Assembly (NCBI GenBank): GCA_947579605.1
Contig: OX388328.1
Span: forward strand, 14,425,684 to 14,489,683
Direction: 5' to 3'
DNA length: 64,000 bases
From: Athripsodes cinereus
Taxonomy: Eukaryota; Arthropoda; Insecta; Trichoptera; Leptoceridae
Position 1 is the stretch's first letter. Each line of letters starts with the position of its first letter. Shown one piece after another: positions 33,153 to 42,614 of this stretch. The position numbers were made by a program, and so were the translations under genes. A model generated the notes under the pieces. It saw only the letters and a program-made list of their open reading frames with translations. It made no database searches and was not told the origin of the DNA.

Positions 33153-34206
33153 AGTACTTATAAGTGTCAATATTAGAGTCGTAACAATCCACCATAAAAA
33201 CGCTCCCACCGTAGCATTCAAATCGTAACAAACAATATTCACCGCAATTAGATATGATCATTGTACTCACCTGAGTTCCTCCCTTCGATTCACAATGGTT
33301 GACTAATTCTATGTTGCTTCGAACAAGACGCAAACAATGATAGAAAATATGTTCATTAATAATTACATTGTAGGTTATTGAAATGTCACTTTGACAGCCA
33401 GATGTAAACATTATGAATCGAACAAGTTTGGCGGCACCTCCGTTATAACACATAATATACCCAATATCAACACCAGATACACACACAAAAGTCACTGATT
33501 TACTGCAGTATGACACCGAACAATGGCTGTTTATTTTGTTTTCAGAATCATAAAACACTACACTATACCGCACTCTCCTTTTTTTAATAGATTCACCCAT
33601 GATGCACAAGATTTGATCAGCTGTTAAAATAATATAGCATTTAAAATCATATTTAGTTATATTACTCAACTGTTTCCAAAGCGTGAAGCTAATATTATCT
33701 ATACGCATTATTGTTAAAACATTTACGAGGATATGAAATACACAAACCAAATCACTTCTTCCCATATTCTCACGATATAATATCGATACGGTACACAACA
33801 AACTATTACTACCAATCACAAACACGGAAACATCACAACACACAACATTATTAATTACGGCACAACACAATATACATAATACATATTTCTGTCTTTTTTC
33901 ACAATTATTAAAATGTAGGCATGCTATACTATATTGCAATTCGCAAGTAGTTTTATTAAAATAGAGTTTAATATTGATAATAAAACACAACAAAATATCT
34001 CTGGTTACTACTTTCAGATCGCGGTATGAGAGCTTCGTAGTATAACTACGTAAGTCATATTCCAGAAATATTATTTTTTTTCTATAAGAACAAGAGTAAT
34101 ATATAAATGAAAAAGTAAGATTATATCTAATAAAAATTTCATACTTAAGGTATAAAAATTGATCAGTTTGGGCACAAAAATTAGATCCACCCTTTATACG
34201 AGCCAT
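33115..34206 (-). CDS. Unrecognised 363-codon frame between LINE ORF1 and ORF2
   Basis: I do not recognise this protein. It begins with an ATG six bases after the ORF1 stop codon and is in the same frame as ORF1, so only the TGA at 34213-34215 and two codons separate them. It ends at 33115, overlapping ORF2's first ATG by 38 bp. Composition is odd: about 26 cysteines, one tryptophan and no proline in 363 residues, with hydrophobic runs such as VLCILCCAVINNVVCCDVSV. CR1/Jockey-type LINEs usually have ORF1 and ORF2 adjacent or overlapping. It could be a third ORF, a readthrough extension of ORF1, or an untranslated spacer that is open by chance. The lack of proline argues for caution. Confidence 0.4.
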   Translation of the reverse strand: MARIKGGSNFCAQTDQFLYLKYEIFIRYNLTFSFIYYSCSYRKKIIFLEYDLRSYTTKLSYRDLKVVTRDILLCFIINIKLYFNKTTCELQYSIACLHFNNCEKRQKYVLCILCCAVINNVVCCDVSVFVIGSNSLLCTVSILYRENMGRSDLVCVFHILVNVLTIMRIDNISFTLWKQLSNITKYDFKCYIILTADQILCIMGESIKKRRVRYSVVFYDSENKINSHCSVSYCSKSVTFVCVSGVDIGYIMCYNGGAAKLVRFIMFTSGCQSDISITYNVIINEHIFYHCLRLVRSNIELVNHCESKGGTQVSTMIISNCGEYCLLRFECYGGSVFMVDCYDSNIDTYKYYVLRLSTYRGRE

Positions 34207-34212
34207 ATTACT

Positions 34213-35214
34213 TCATAAGGTTTGCAGTACAGACGGCGTTTTTATATGGATCACTCTTCCTCCTTCCTCCTTCCTTAGCATCACTTTGCCCTCATGTATC
34301 CATACGAATTTATAATTCTTCTCCTTGGCAATTTTCCTTGCGGTTAGGTACATGTGTTTAAGGCGTGGAGTAAGAGTCTCCTGTATGTAAATTGGACTGC
34401 CGTATGCCATGCCGATGTCTTTAGTGTTTAGCTTCATTGTTTTCAGTTCTATGCCTCTATTATACTGTTTGATCGCTTTTAAGTATTTCTTTTTAGTTTC
34501 TGTTGTTGCAAATGTGGCAATGACGCACCCGTGACGCTTGACGTCTAAGCTACGCGGCTCTATATTGTCTTCGTCCTCGTCCCGATTTGTATATGCAAAT
34601 CTTTTTGTGCTTTCTATATCCTCCTCGCATATCTCCACATCTGCTATTTTTGCTATTTGCATGATTATATCTTCTAGTTTCTCGCCTCGGATATGGGGTA
34701 TTCCTCTTATTTCTATCTTCTTAGCATTCTTTAACTGGTCTGAGCTGTCTATCCTTTCTTCCATGAATTCAATTCTTCTTTCCAGCTCCTTGTTCGTCTG
34801 TGATAGGTTTTGCAGTCGTTTTTCCATCTCTTCCTGATCATTTACCTTCATCAGAAGAATGTCGTATTTTTCGGTAAGGAACTGTATAGTGTTCTTAATT
34901 TCCTCGTTCTCCTTTAGAAGTGACGCCATCATTTTCGTCTGCTCCTCCATTTTATTCATCAAGCGGTCATTATTTTCTCGTTGTGTGGCAATCAGGTCTT
35001 CCTTCAGAGTTTTTATTAGATCAGCTAACTCGCCTGTCTTCTTTGGTTTACAGCATTTCCATGACTCCTTTGCAACTTTGCTCATCTTTTTGAAGTTCTC
35101 CAGTGTGAGTCCTACACATGAATAGTGATAGGTATTTTGGCACTTGGTGCATTCAATAAGTTCCTCTGTTTTCAGACTTACGTTACACGCGATACAAGCC
35201 ACACCGGCTGACAT
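34213..35214 (-). CDS. LINE ORF1: PHD finger, coiled coil, FP25K-like domain
   Basis: This is the RNA-binding/chaperone-type protein of the LINE. It starts at an ATG (35214) with a PHD-like zinc finger: C7-x2-C10, C22-x2-C25, H30-x2-C33 and C54/C55. Residues about 60-165 form a charged coiled coil (DLIKTLKEDLIATQRENNDR, RLQNLSQTNKELERRIEFME) suited to multimer formation. The C-terminus (NYKFVWIHEGKVMLRKEE, VIHIKTPSVL) resembles the baculovirus FP25K-like domain found in many insect LINE ORF1 proteins. The length of 333 residues is normal for the type, and the TGA stop comes where the domain usually ends. Confidence 0.92.
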   Translation of the reverse strand: MSAGVACIACNVSLKTEELIECTKCQNTYHYSCVGLTLENFKKMSKVAKESWKCCKPKKTGELADLIKTLKEDLIATQRENNDRLMNKMEEQTKMMASLLKENEEIKNTIQFLTEKYDILLMKVNDQEEMEKRLQNLSQTNKELERRIEFMEERIDSSDQLKNAKKIEIRGIPHIRGEKLEDIIMQIAKIADVEICEEDIESTKRFAYTNRDEDEDNIEPRSLDVKRHGCVIATFATTETKKKYLKAIKQYNRGIELKTMKLNTKDIGMAYGSPIYIQETLTPRLKHMYLTARKIAKEKNYKFVWIHEGKVMLRKEEGGRVIHIKTPSVLQTL

Positions 35215-35603
35215 GTTTGTAGATAAAAGTCTTGCAACAATACTCTTAAACAGTTATGATATTGATGAATATCAATTATACAGTCACTTTCAGTACAATT
35301 CTACACTATTATTAGATAACCAATATGTTTATTAGGCTTTCACTGCACAACACCTCTCTTATCACTCAATATATCCTCGAAAACACTATTATCAATAACA
35401 GAGATCCAAATATATCACTTTGCTCTATGCAGTGTTGCTAGTGTTTTGAATTATCTACTATATCATTATTTTAATTCTTAATTCATATACTTTTTTTTTC
35501 TTTAACATCATAAACATCCGCATCCGCGGATGTGAGCTTACAAAAATCCGCATTCGCATTCACATCCGCGGATGTGTAAAATTCGACATCCGCAACATCC
35601 CTA

Positions 35604-36038
35604 ATTTGTAGTATTATTAGTGGAAAATTGTTTATAATTGCCCGACGATTTCGAGTGTCAAACCAATGGCCCACGGATAATAAGAAAGAATAATTGTAAA
35701 ACATACTGTGATATCTGTGATTAATATAACCAACTGTTCTTTTTATTTCGAATCTCCTATAGTAATTTATATTATAAATAAATACAATGGTTTCCGTTAC
35801 CTACTTCCACACAACAATAATATGAATAATATATACACAGAGTATAAATAGCAAGCTATATACAAATAATAAATTATATATACAGACAATACAAATAATT
35901 ATATAGTAACTCTTATCTATACATAATTTGTATTCCGTTACATAATCAATTAATTTATCGTCGTTGCATATTCAAAAAGAGCTATGTGCGAACATTTTTA
36001 TTTAGGCAAACCTACTCTTTAAAAACTGTTCATTAGGG
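35604..36038. other. AT-rich spacer between transposons
   Basis: Simple ATATACAAATAATA-type sequence, no gene seen. Confidence 0.45.
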
Positions 36039-36591
36039 CAGTGTTCCGCAAAGCGTGTGCCGCGGCACACTGGTGTACCGTGGTTATCAGTTGGTGTGCC
36101 GCGGAAAAGGGTCAAGGTTTTGTTAAGATAATACACCTAAAAATAGTTGAGAGCTATAAGAGCAGGCGCTTTGTTGGGCGCGGGGTGGGACAGCCTCCCC
36201 CGCGTGGCGCGCCTGACTCACGAGCTATCGCCGAACGCAACCTATGGACTGGGTACGCAATCCATTCTCGGATAACATTTCCCTTGGACACTTACTTGAA
36301 TTGGGATTTTCAACTCTCACTACTATTAAATCGAAAAAAAGAGAGCGCCTGAGGACAATCAATGAAGAGATGAGAGCAGCTTTATCAAGGATTGCTCCAA
36401 ATTTTGATCGCCTGTGCTCAGTTAAACAGGCTCACATTTCTCATTAAACATCTTTTCATATTAGGTAGGTATATTGATTTTACTAATAAATAAATATTAA
36501 ATTAATAGTCATTGCTTTTTTCTTTAGTGTACCTCTAATTTTTTTTGATTTGATAGGTGTACCTTGAACACAAAAAGTTTGCGGAACACTG
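36039..36591 (+). mobile_element. hAT element, ZBED5-like family, 553 bp
   Basis: CAGTGTTCCGCAAA and TTTGCGGAACACTG are exact inverse ends. CATTAGGG is duplicated on both sides (36031-36038, 36592-36599). It contains the C-terminal coding remnant of the transposase at 36244-36447. Confidence 0.93.
36244..36447 (+). pseudogene. hAT transposase C-terminus, ZBED5/SCAND3-like
   Basis: The 67-codon frame opens DWVRNPF and continues LGFSTLTTIKSKKRERLR, NEEMRAALSRIAPNFDRLCS and KQAHISH. This is the hAT dimerisation-region signature of the ZBED5-type family (GFSxLTxIKxKxRxRL ... LRxALSxIxPxxxxLC). The DDE core and the BED finger are missing through internal deletion. Confidence 0.88.
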
Positions 36592-36599
36592 CATTAGGG

Positions 36600-37108
36600 C
36601 ATTAGAATTATTGTTTGGACTTTTTATTGGCATGTGATATTATTCTTTAAGTATTGAATTTTAATATTTGATACTAAGAATCACTTTATAAAATGGTTAT
36701 GATGTCATTATAAGCAGTTTATTCTAGAAATATCAAAACATTTATAAATTCACATACCCCTTTTTGAATATTATGCAACGACGTGATGCATGATCGTTTC
36801 GTAGGCTCAATACTATAACTATACATCTCGAATTTTGATGATTTTCAGTCACCTATGTGTTCCCGATGCTCATCTTTAATTATTAATGTTGTTATGTTGT
36901 CTTTTTTTTCTAAACCATATAATTATTATGATAATTTCATAATATATTTTGTGTTGCAGACTTGAAGGACATTCCTTGTTTTTATTTTTTTTTTATTTTA
37001 GTTGTCCTTTAATTGCTTCGTCTGGTAAATATGATGTGAAAACAATTTGCATATTCTTATTGTTATATAGTGTAACAGCATATCATGGACTCAATGCTAG
37101 AACTAGAC
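36600..37108. other. AT-rich sequence with a dispersed repeat
   Basis: 36700-36860 (GCAGTTTATTCTAGAAATAT, GGCTCAATACTATAACTA) matches 45255-45340 and 45670-45760. A second piece (ACTCAATGCTAGAACTAGAC) is the target of the hAT at 37109. Confidence 0.55.
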
Positions 37109-37175
37109 CAGGGATGTTGCGAATATTCGCATCCGCATCCGCAAATGCGGAGCTTCCGCATGTATTTGGACATCT

Positions 37176-39376
37176 TATATTGAAAGGACCCTCCACACAC
37201 CCGGATATCTCAGGAGTCAAAGACTCCTATTTATCCGCACTTGCAAACAAAAATTTGTCCTCACGGGCGAGCCATATGGGCAGCCTGAATGGCCGGCCGG
37301 CCAAATCCGCCTCGTGGGAATCTTTCAAACTACTGTAAAACTTTCAATATCCCCTTAAGGTAGAGAAACACCAATATTTATATTTTTATTAAAATAATAC
37401 AAGGATCCGAAATAAACACATAGGAAAAAAAAAATAACAATAAGTATACCCAATAATCAAAATTTGTTACAAAAAGCAGAAATATGATGTCCAGAAACTT
37501 TTAAGGATCCAAGATAGAGAGCGCAGGGGTCACCGGTACCAGAGTAATGTGAAAACTATTCTCCCTCCCGAAGGGGACATCCCAACCAATGCTACTCTCC
37601 ACCAAGGGAGACAGGACGCACAAGAACGAAAAACGAGTTCGCCACACGAAAAACCGCACTCCAAATCAAATCAACCTGCAGATTCTCCCGCGTCTGCCGA
37701 AGGTAAGCCCGGCAAACGCAGGAGGTCCCACCTAGATACCCAGGTATCTACAAACTTTCTGAAGGCTCTAAAATTCTGAGGACACAACAGAACCTCACCA
37801 AACCAAATAGGTCTGGGAGTCCCTTCACTCATTTCCTCGAACATCAGATCCCTAGCATCCGTCATCACCGGACACACCCAAAGGATGTGGTCCGCATACT
37901 GCTTCCCCATCCCACAAACACACCACGGGCTCTCCGAAAGCCCAAGATCAAAAAGCCTGCCCCTCAGGTCGCCGTGGCCCGTCACCAGCTGGACGGAAAA
38001 GTGGTCGAAGGACAGGAAATGCTTTCTCAATCGTTCACAAACATCTGGGAGAAAACTGTAGACTAATCTAGCAGTTCTCCCCCTATCCCATCTATCCTGC
38101 CAAACTTCCATCGTTTTCTGCCGCACCCTGCTGACTGCCCTATTAAATCCCCTTATTCCGGGTTCTGCAACAACAGACATATCGAAATGTACAACGTTAC
38201 CGTCCGCCTTGAGCTTACGCCTGGCCACACAATCTAAGATTTCCAAGTCGGCTGGCAGCACACCAGCGATGACTGGGAGGCCATCGCTAGCTGCAGTCCG
38301 ATACGCACCTGTGACAGCGAGCAGCGGGAGTCTTTGCCCCCTCAAGACCGCCGCCGACACAGAGCCAACCAATAGCCTATGCGACCAAACACGAGCAGCA
38401 TACGTAGCCTGAGCCACGTATGTCGCCCGATATATGGTCCTCACAGTGCATGATCTAAGGCCCCATGTACCACGACTTAGTCTGCGGAGAGTGAAAAACA
38501 GCACTCCCGCTTTTTCGGCCGTCGCTCTTACATGTGGAAGAAAGGAAAGGCCTCTGTCTAGAACAACACCAAGATAACGAACTTCGTCAACCACCTTTAC
38601 AGGTGATCCACTCATCCGCAAAACCGGGTTCCTCCTTCCAAGCGAGCCCTTCAACCACATAGCAGAGGTCTTGCTCGGCGAGAAGACAAGCCTATTCACA
38701 CTGCCCCATGTCAAAATGCGATCGATCGCGAGTTTAAATTTGCTCTCGATGGCGGATCTCGTGTTGCCAGACAGCAAGAGAAGCGCGTCATCTGCATATG
38801 CAAAAATTGTACAACCAGGCGGAAGATCCACTTTTAACAGATCATCAAACAGGACATTCCACAGAAACGGTCCAAGGACCGAACCCTGCGGGCAACCCAT
38901 GTCGACAATCCGTTCTACTATAAGCCCCGCATGTGTGATTATCACTGATCTGCTGCCAAAGTAGCTGCTGACGATTTCGAACAGCCAACGAGGACAGCCT
39001 CGCATCTTCAGCTTCGTCAAAATGATAGGCCACCATGCATTGTCAAAGGCCCCAGCTATGTCAAGGAAAACACCCAGGACATTCTTATCTGTACATTCAT
39101 CTCTCCATTTCATGCAGGCGTCTATTGCGTGCTCAGTAGATAAACCCCGGCTAAAGCCAAACTGTTTAGGATCTCCAGGCGACAGACTCTCCATAAGCCG
39201 ATTCCTCACCAAAATTTCAAGAATCTTGCCGAAAGAAGGCAGCAAAGTTATAGGTCTATAAGCCTTAAGATCCGACAGCGGCCTATCATTGCCCTTAGGT
39301 ATAACCCTGAGCAATCCTCTCTTCCAAACTTTTGGGAAAATCCCTTCATTCAAACAAGCCTGGTAGAGGCCTAGTA
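37176..39376 (-). mobile_element. 5'-truncated R1-clade LINE
   Basis: The insertion is flanked by the 14-bp duplication GTATTTGGACATCT (37162-37175 and 39377-39390), cutting into the hAT element's left end. The 3' end has no poly-A. Truncation at the 5' side removes the endonuclease and ORF1. Confidence 0.93.
37671..39374 (-). CDS. R1-clade LINE ORF2, 5'-truncated (RT to C-terminus)
   Basis: The frame is open from the insertion junction for about 568 codons. It starts inside the RT fingers (GIFPKVWKRGLLRVIPKG) with no true start codon. RT motifs are in order: YRPITLLPSFGKILE, FGFSRGLSTEHAI, GVFLDIAGAFDNAWW, GCPQGSVLGPFLWN and FAYADDALLLL, followed by RYLGVVLDRGLSF. Near the end, WCVCGMGKQYADHILWVCP gives the CCHC-type knuckle of R1 elements. 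FLDIxGAFDNAWWP is characteristic of the R1 group, whose ORF2 normally exceeds 1000 residues. No internal stop, so the insertion is young, but it cannot encode a complete protein. Confidence 0.92.
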   Translation of the reverse strand, partial: LGLYQACLNEGIFPKVWKRGLLRVIPKGNDRPLSDLKAYRPITLLPSFGKILEILVRNRLMESLSPGDPKQFGFSRGLSTEHAIDACMKWRDECTDKNVLGVFLDIAGAFDNAWWPIILTKLKMRGCPRWLFEIVSSYFGSRSVIITHAGLIVERIVDMGCPQGSVLGPFLWNVLFDDLLKVDLPPGCTIFAYADDALLLLSGNTRSAIESKFKLAIDRILTWGSVNRLVFSPSKTSAMWLKGSLGRRNPVLRMSGSPVKVVDEVRYLGVVLDRGLSFLPHVRATAEKAGVLFFTLRRLSRGTWGLRSCTVRTIYRATYVAQATYAARVWSHRLLVGSVSAAVLRGQRLPLLAVTGAYRTAASDGLPVIAGVLPADLEILDCVARRKLKADGNVVHFDMSVVAEPGIRGFNRAVSRVRQKTMEVWQDRWDRGRTARLVYSFLPDVCERLRKHFLSFDHFSVQLVTGHGDLRGRLFDLGLSESPWCVCGMGKQYADHILWVCPVMTDARDLMFEEMSEGTPRPIWFGEVLLCPQNFRAFRKFVDTWVSRWDLLRLPGLPSADAGESAG

Positions 39377-39911
39377 GTATTTGGACATCTGCATCCGCAT
39401 CCGCAATAATCGATGCGGATGTTCATGCGGATGCGGATGTAGGACAATTTGCGACAAGAAAGAAATGGGGCGGGGCCGGCAAATGGCGCGTGCCGTTCGC
39501 ACTTGACATTAACCAATGGGAACGAAAAAATTGGTGACAAGATCCGACGCGTTTTTATTTTTGCCGGTTTTATTTTATTTTTGCAAATAACAAAAAGGAA
39601 AAAAATATTTCATCCATAAAATCATAATATTATAGTAGCAACAATTTCGTCACATATTTGACAGTGGGGCCAACCAACTAAGATAGTTCCTACTTTTTTT
39701 TCTATAACATCTTGAACATCCGCATCCGCGGATGTGAGCCTTCAAAAATCCGCATCCGCATTCACATCCGCAGATGTGTAAAAATCGACATCCGCAACAT
39801 CCCTGAACTAGACATCAAAATCTGGTGGTTTTGAGTTGTGTGTTCCCGGTGTTTGCCTTTAATGTTTGAGTAATTTCTTATAATAATTATGAATTAAGAT
39901 TCTTCCTTGTA

Positions 39912-40390
39912 CATACGAGGATTCGATCCCGAGATTCGGGATCCCGGTCGTATTTTAAATTGAACAAATCCCGGGATTTTCGGGATTAGTTCAATTTTTA
40001 AATAATTCAGAAATTTAAGTCACAATCGCATTAATGAATCACTGACAGCCAAAACTTGTGTTCGTATCTTAAAAGAGCACCTTTCTGAGTTCAATATCTC
40101 ACTAGATACCGACATTGTGGCAATAGTCACTGATGGTCCAAATGTTATGCTGAAGGTTGGAATACTTCTTAATGCAGAGCACCACTGTATTCACTTAGAT
40201 GTTTGTGATTTATTGTATGGAAAAATATAAGAAAAATAATTACATTGCCAAAAGATAAATAAAATACTGATTTTGACATGGTTTACTGATTTTTTTTTTT
40301 ACCATTTTTTATTACCAATACAATCCTGGGATTAACTGTAGATAACCTCGAAATCCCGGGATTAAAAAAAAGGGCAGGGATCGAATCTTC
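39912..40390 (+). mobile_element. hAT remnant with GATTCGATCCC ends
   Basis: GATTCGATCCC at the left and GGGATCGAATC at the right are inverted repeats. Inside, CCCGGGATT motifs recur near both ends. No exact duplication found. It encloses a transposase fragment. Confidence 0.65.
40018..40230 (+). pseudogene. hAT transposase fragment
   Basis: The frame reads SLTAKTCVRILKEHLSEFNI, DIVAIVTDGPNVMLKVG and CIHLDVCDLLYGKI then stop. VAIVTDGxxxM followed by a C(I)HLxVxD(L)LY segment is a core part of the hAT RNase H-like domain, including the TDG aspartate. About 70 residues remain. Confidence 0.78.
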
Positions 40391-40624
40391 TACTTGTACT
40401 GTAATCAAAGTGTTATACAACAATAATGATATACATTTGTCCAGTAAAAAGAAAAAAATAACTCTTGAGAAGATTGGTTAAAAAATAAACACACATTTTG
40501 TTATTTCATCTAAAGTATATTTTTTTAAATGTTGCAAACAATATCAAGTAATTATTTAACTGTTTTGAGAATAAATAAAATGAAATAGATATATAAATAA
40601 ATAAATAAATAGGTACAAAAAATA

Positions 40625-40730
40625 AGTCTCTGAATCTTTTTTGCAAATTTTTCAGTGTCCTGTAAAAGGCACATGTTTGTAAATCCTATTCCTCACTTAC
40701 AAGACAATGATTAACATCTACAATAAATAA
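40625..40730 (+). repeat. SINE-like retroposon, 5' fragment
   Basis: TTTTCAGTGTCCTGTAAAAG and GGCACATGTTTG match the 5' half of the TAG-tailed SINE; the rest is lost. Confidence 0.5.
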
Positions 40731-40784
40731 TAAGAAATATGTTTTTTTATATTCTCGATCTATTTAAATTATTACTACTACTAC

Positions 40785-41300
40785 AATTGTACCATCACGG
40801 CATATCCCACATGTGGGGTAGCCAGCAGACTAGCCGCATGTAATAAACATACAAGCTATTCTCTTCGTGCCAACAAAAAATAAATCATTCAGGATGGGTA
40901 AAATCAGACCTCATCAGTGCTGAATGTAAGATGTAAAACATGGGTGGCCAACCTTTTCAGCAGTCGGGCCGCACAAAACAATGTACTCCATATATGGAAC
41001 ATTTGAAAATTTCACTTCACCTTAAAATTTCTACCCCCCCCCCCCGTCGACAAATTTTCAAATGGTATAGGAATTTGAAATGTTTCAAGCTCCTCGGTTT
41101 TCTTTAAGAATATTTTCTCAAAATACCTCTTTCAAAAAAGTAACGGGTAAATGTACCGACCATTATTTAAATAAAATATGTATATGCTTCGCGGGGTTGG
41201 CCACTCTTGATGTAAAATGTCTTCATTTGTTTTTAAAACACCCCCCTAGGACACTCGAAAACGTACGGAAAAGAGTGGTAGACCAATTCTTTGTTGGGTG
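40785..41300 (-). repeat. SINE-like retroposon split by a hAT MITE
   Basis: Reverse copy: ACCATCACGGCATATCCCAC at the 3' side and GACCAATTCTTTGTTGGGTG at the 5' side. It is interrupted in GATGTAAAATG by 40939-41209. Rejoining the two halves restores the family order. Confidence 0.85.
40939..41209. mobile_element. hAT MITE, GGGTGGCCAACC ends
   Basis: CATGGGTGGCCAACCTT and GGGGTTGGCCACTCTTG bound 271 bp, with the exact duplication ATGTAAAA (40931-40938, 41210-41217). It contains a run of C residues at 41033-41045. Same family as 41736-42060. Confidence 0.9.
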
Positions 41301-41519
41301 CTCTTGACCCAATTCATATGAATACATAATATTATATTAAAGTTAATTATCATCTTTATATATATGTACATATTGTATTTAATTGGCTCATTACGAACTG
41401 GGGCAGTGTAAGGTACCAGCAAGATGGAGTGACCAAATTGACGAAGCCACACGGAGTTCACTGCATGGGGCTCTATACATGGCGGAGGATCGTTCGAGGT
41501 GGAAACAGATGGTCTATAA

Positions 41520-41727
41520 GAGTATTTCCCAAACTATGGGTCGCGACTTACCAGTGGGTCGTGAGCGAATATTGAGTGGAAACTAATGGATGATTCGTCA
41601 CCGTATAAGACATGAATAAAAAAATGTTGTTGCAGCAATGTTTGGAGAATAAAAGCTAAAAGGCGGGTCCCAAGATTGGAATTTTTTTCTAAATGGGTCG
41701 GAGCTCAGTCAACTTTGGGAACCACTG
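41520..41727. mobile_element. hAT MITE, 208 bp
   Basis: GAGTATTTCCCAAACTATGG at the left and AACTTTGGGAACCACTG at the right. The flanks GTCTATAA and GTCTATAG differ at one position. The termini resemble those of 18247-18557. Confidence 0.8.
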
Positions 41728-41735
41728 GTCTATAG

Positions 41736-42060
41736 CAAGGGTGGCCAACCCGCGGCCCGCGAAGTATACACACACTTACACACTTTCTTTTTAAATAGTC
41801 GGTACAATCCCCGTTACTGTTTTGAGAGAGGTATTTTGAGAAAATATTCTTAAAGAAAACCGAGGAGTTTTGAAACATTCCAAATTCCTACACCATTTTG
41901 AAAATTTAGTAAAGGGGGGGGGAGTAGAAATTTGAAGGTGAAGTAAAATTATCAAATGTTCCATATGTGAATATTATATTAAATTATATTGTTGTGCGGC
42001 CCGATAGGAAATCTTATTTCTAAAATTTGGCTCGTCTGCTGAAAAGGTTGGCCACCCATG
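41736..42060. mobile_element. hAT MITE, 325 bp, sharing the same target
   Basis: CAAGGGTGGCCAACCCGCGG and AAGGTTGGCCACCCATG are the ends. The left flank GTCTATAG (41728-41735) is also the right flank of the preceding MITE; the right flank is GTGTATAG (42061-42068). One of the two elements therefore inserted at the duplicated target of the other. Confidence 0.85.
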
Positions 42061-42129
42061 GTGTATAGGATGATGCATGCGATGGTTACGATCCTCAAAA
42101 TTGAGGGTTTGACGGAGATAATGATGATG

Positions 42130-42610
42130 ATTGTGATAAATATTTAAAAAATTTGCCGCCAGGACAAGAAATGTTGTAAAATGGTTAGATGGAAGAAATC
42201 ACTAAAATAGTGATAATCTCGCCACTGCATATCATCACATTTTTTCATATGTAAATTGATTTGTTGATTTTCTTATATAAATGATGTCGTGAATAAGAAG
42301 AATAAAATAAATAAATAAATATAATAAAAGTGTCGAAATAAATATATAAATAACATTTTTACACTAAAATATTATTTTGCTTTTTTGATGAATTCTTCCA
42401 GACAACCTTTTTCTATTTCAATGGACACTTTTTCTGGTAAATCCAATAGTTCTATTTTTTAAGAAAAATTGTTCTTCGTGTGTACCTATTTAATAGTGTT
42501 GTGTATAAGCATTTAATAGTGTTGAAAAAACGATCTGAAAAAAAAAACAAATTAATTACTGTCAATAAGTTCAATATTATATTATTCCATATAGAGTCAA
42601 AAAATAAGAA
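42130..42610. other. AT-rich sequence, no gene recognised
   Basis: A TAAATAAATAAAT tail near 42310 suggests the end of a retroposon. Otherwise nothing is defined. Confidence 0.4.
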
Positions 42611-42614
42611 AAAG

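Larger units (their letters stand above)
29700..35440 (-). mobile_element. Nearly full-length CR1/Jockey-group LINE
   Basis: A - strand non-LTR retrotransposon with ORF1, an extra frame, ORF2, a 3' UTR of about 420 bp and a 3' end CAATAAAGCTGTTATTATTA with a TTA-repeat tail. ORF1 and ORF2 are both open, so the copy is young. The 5' junction lies near 35440-35480, judged by comparison with the empty hAT sequence at 39690. The target duplication was not resolved. Confidence 0.85.
29520..35603. mobile_element. hAT element containing a whole LINE
   Basis: The ends CAGGGATGTCGCGAATATTC and CATCCGCAACATCCCTA are inverted repeats with CGCATCCG repeats inside. The exact 8-bp duplication ATTTGTAG lies at 29512-29519 and 35604-35611. 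The hAT body is short (about 300 bp of recognisable sequence); nearly all the length is the LINE inserted at about 29700-35440. It is the same family as 37109-39806. Confidence 0.88.
37109..39806. mobile_element. hAT element interrupted by an R1 LINE
   Basis: The ends CAGGGATGTTGCGAATATTC and CATCCGCAACATCCCTG are inverted repeats. AACTAGAC is duplicated exactly at 37101-37108 and 39807-39814. CGCATCCG repeats lie within both ends. Without the LINE (37176-39376) and one target copy, the element is about 480 bp and noncoding. Same family as 29520-35603. Confidence 0.93.
41375..42125 (+). pseudogene. LINE C-terminal fragment split by two hAT MITEs
   Basis: ARWSDQIDEATRSSLHGALY, MAEDRSRWKQMVY then, after both insertions, MHAMVTILKIEGLT reads as a LINE C-terminus (RWxDQIxxxTGSxxxxAxxxAEDRxRWKxxV). 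The two hAT units at 41520-41727 and 41736-42060 interrupt it. Confidence 0.75.

Noticed and set aside
30123..33242. ORF2 starting at 33242
   Set aside because: The codon there is GTG; the first ATG in the frame is at 33152, so the start was placed there.
34538..35125. Ser/Phe-rich frames on the + strand
   Set aside because: They are antisense shadows of the LINE ORF1 coiled coil.
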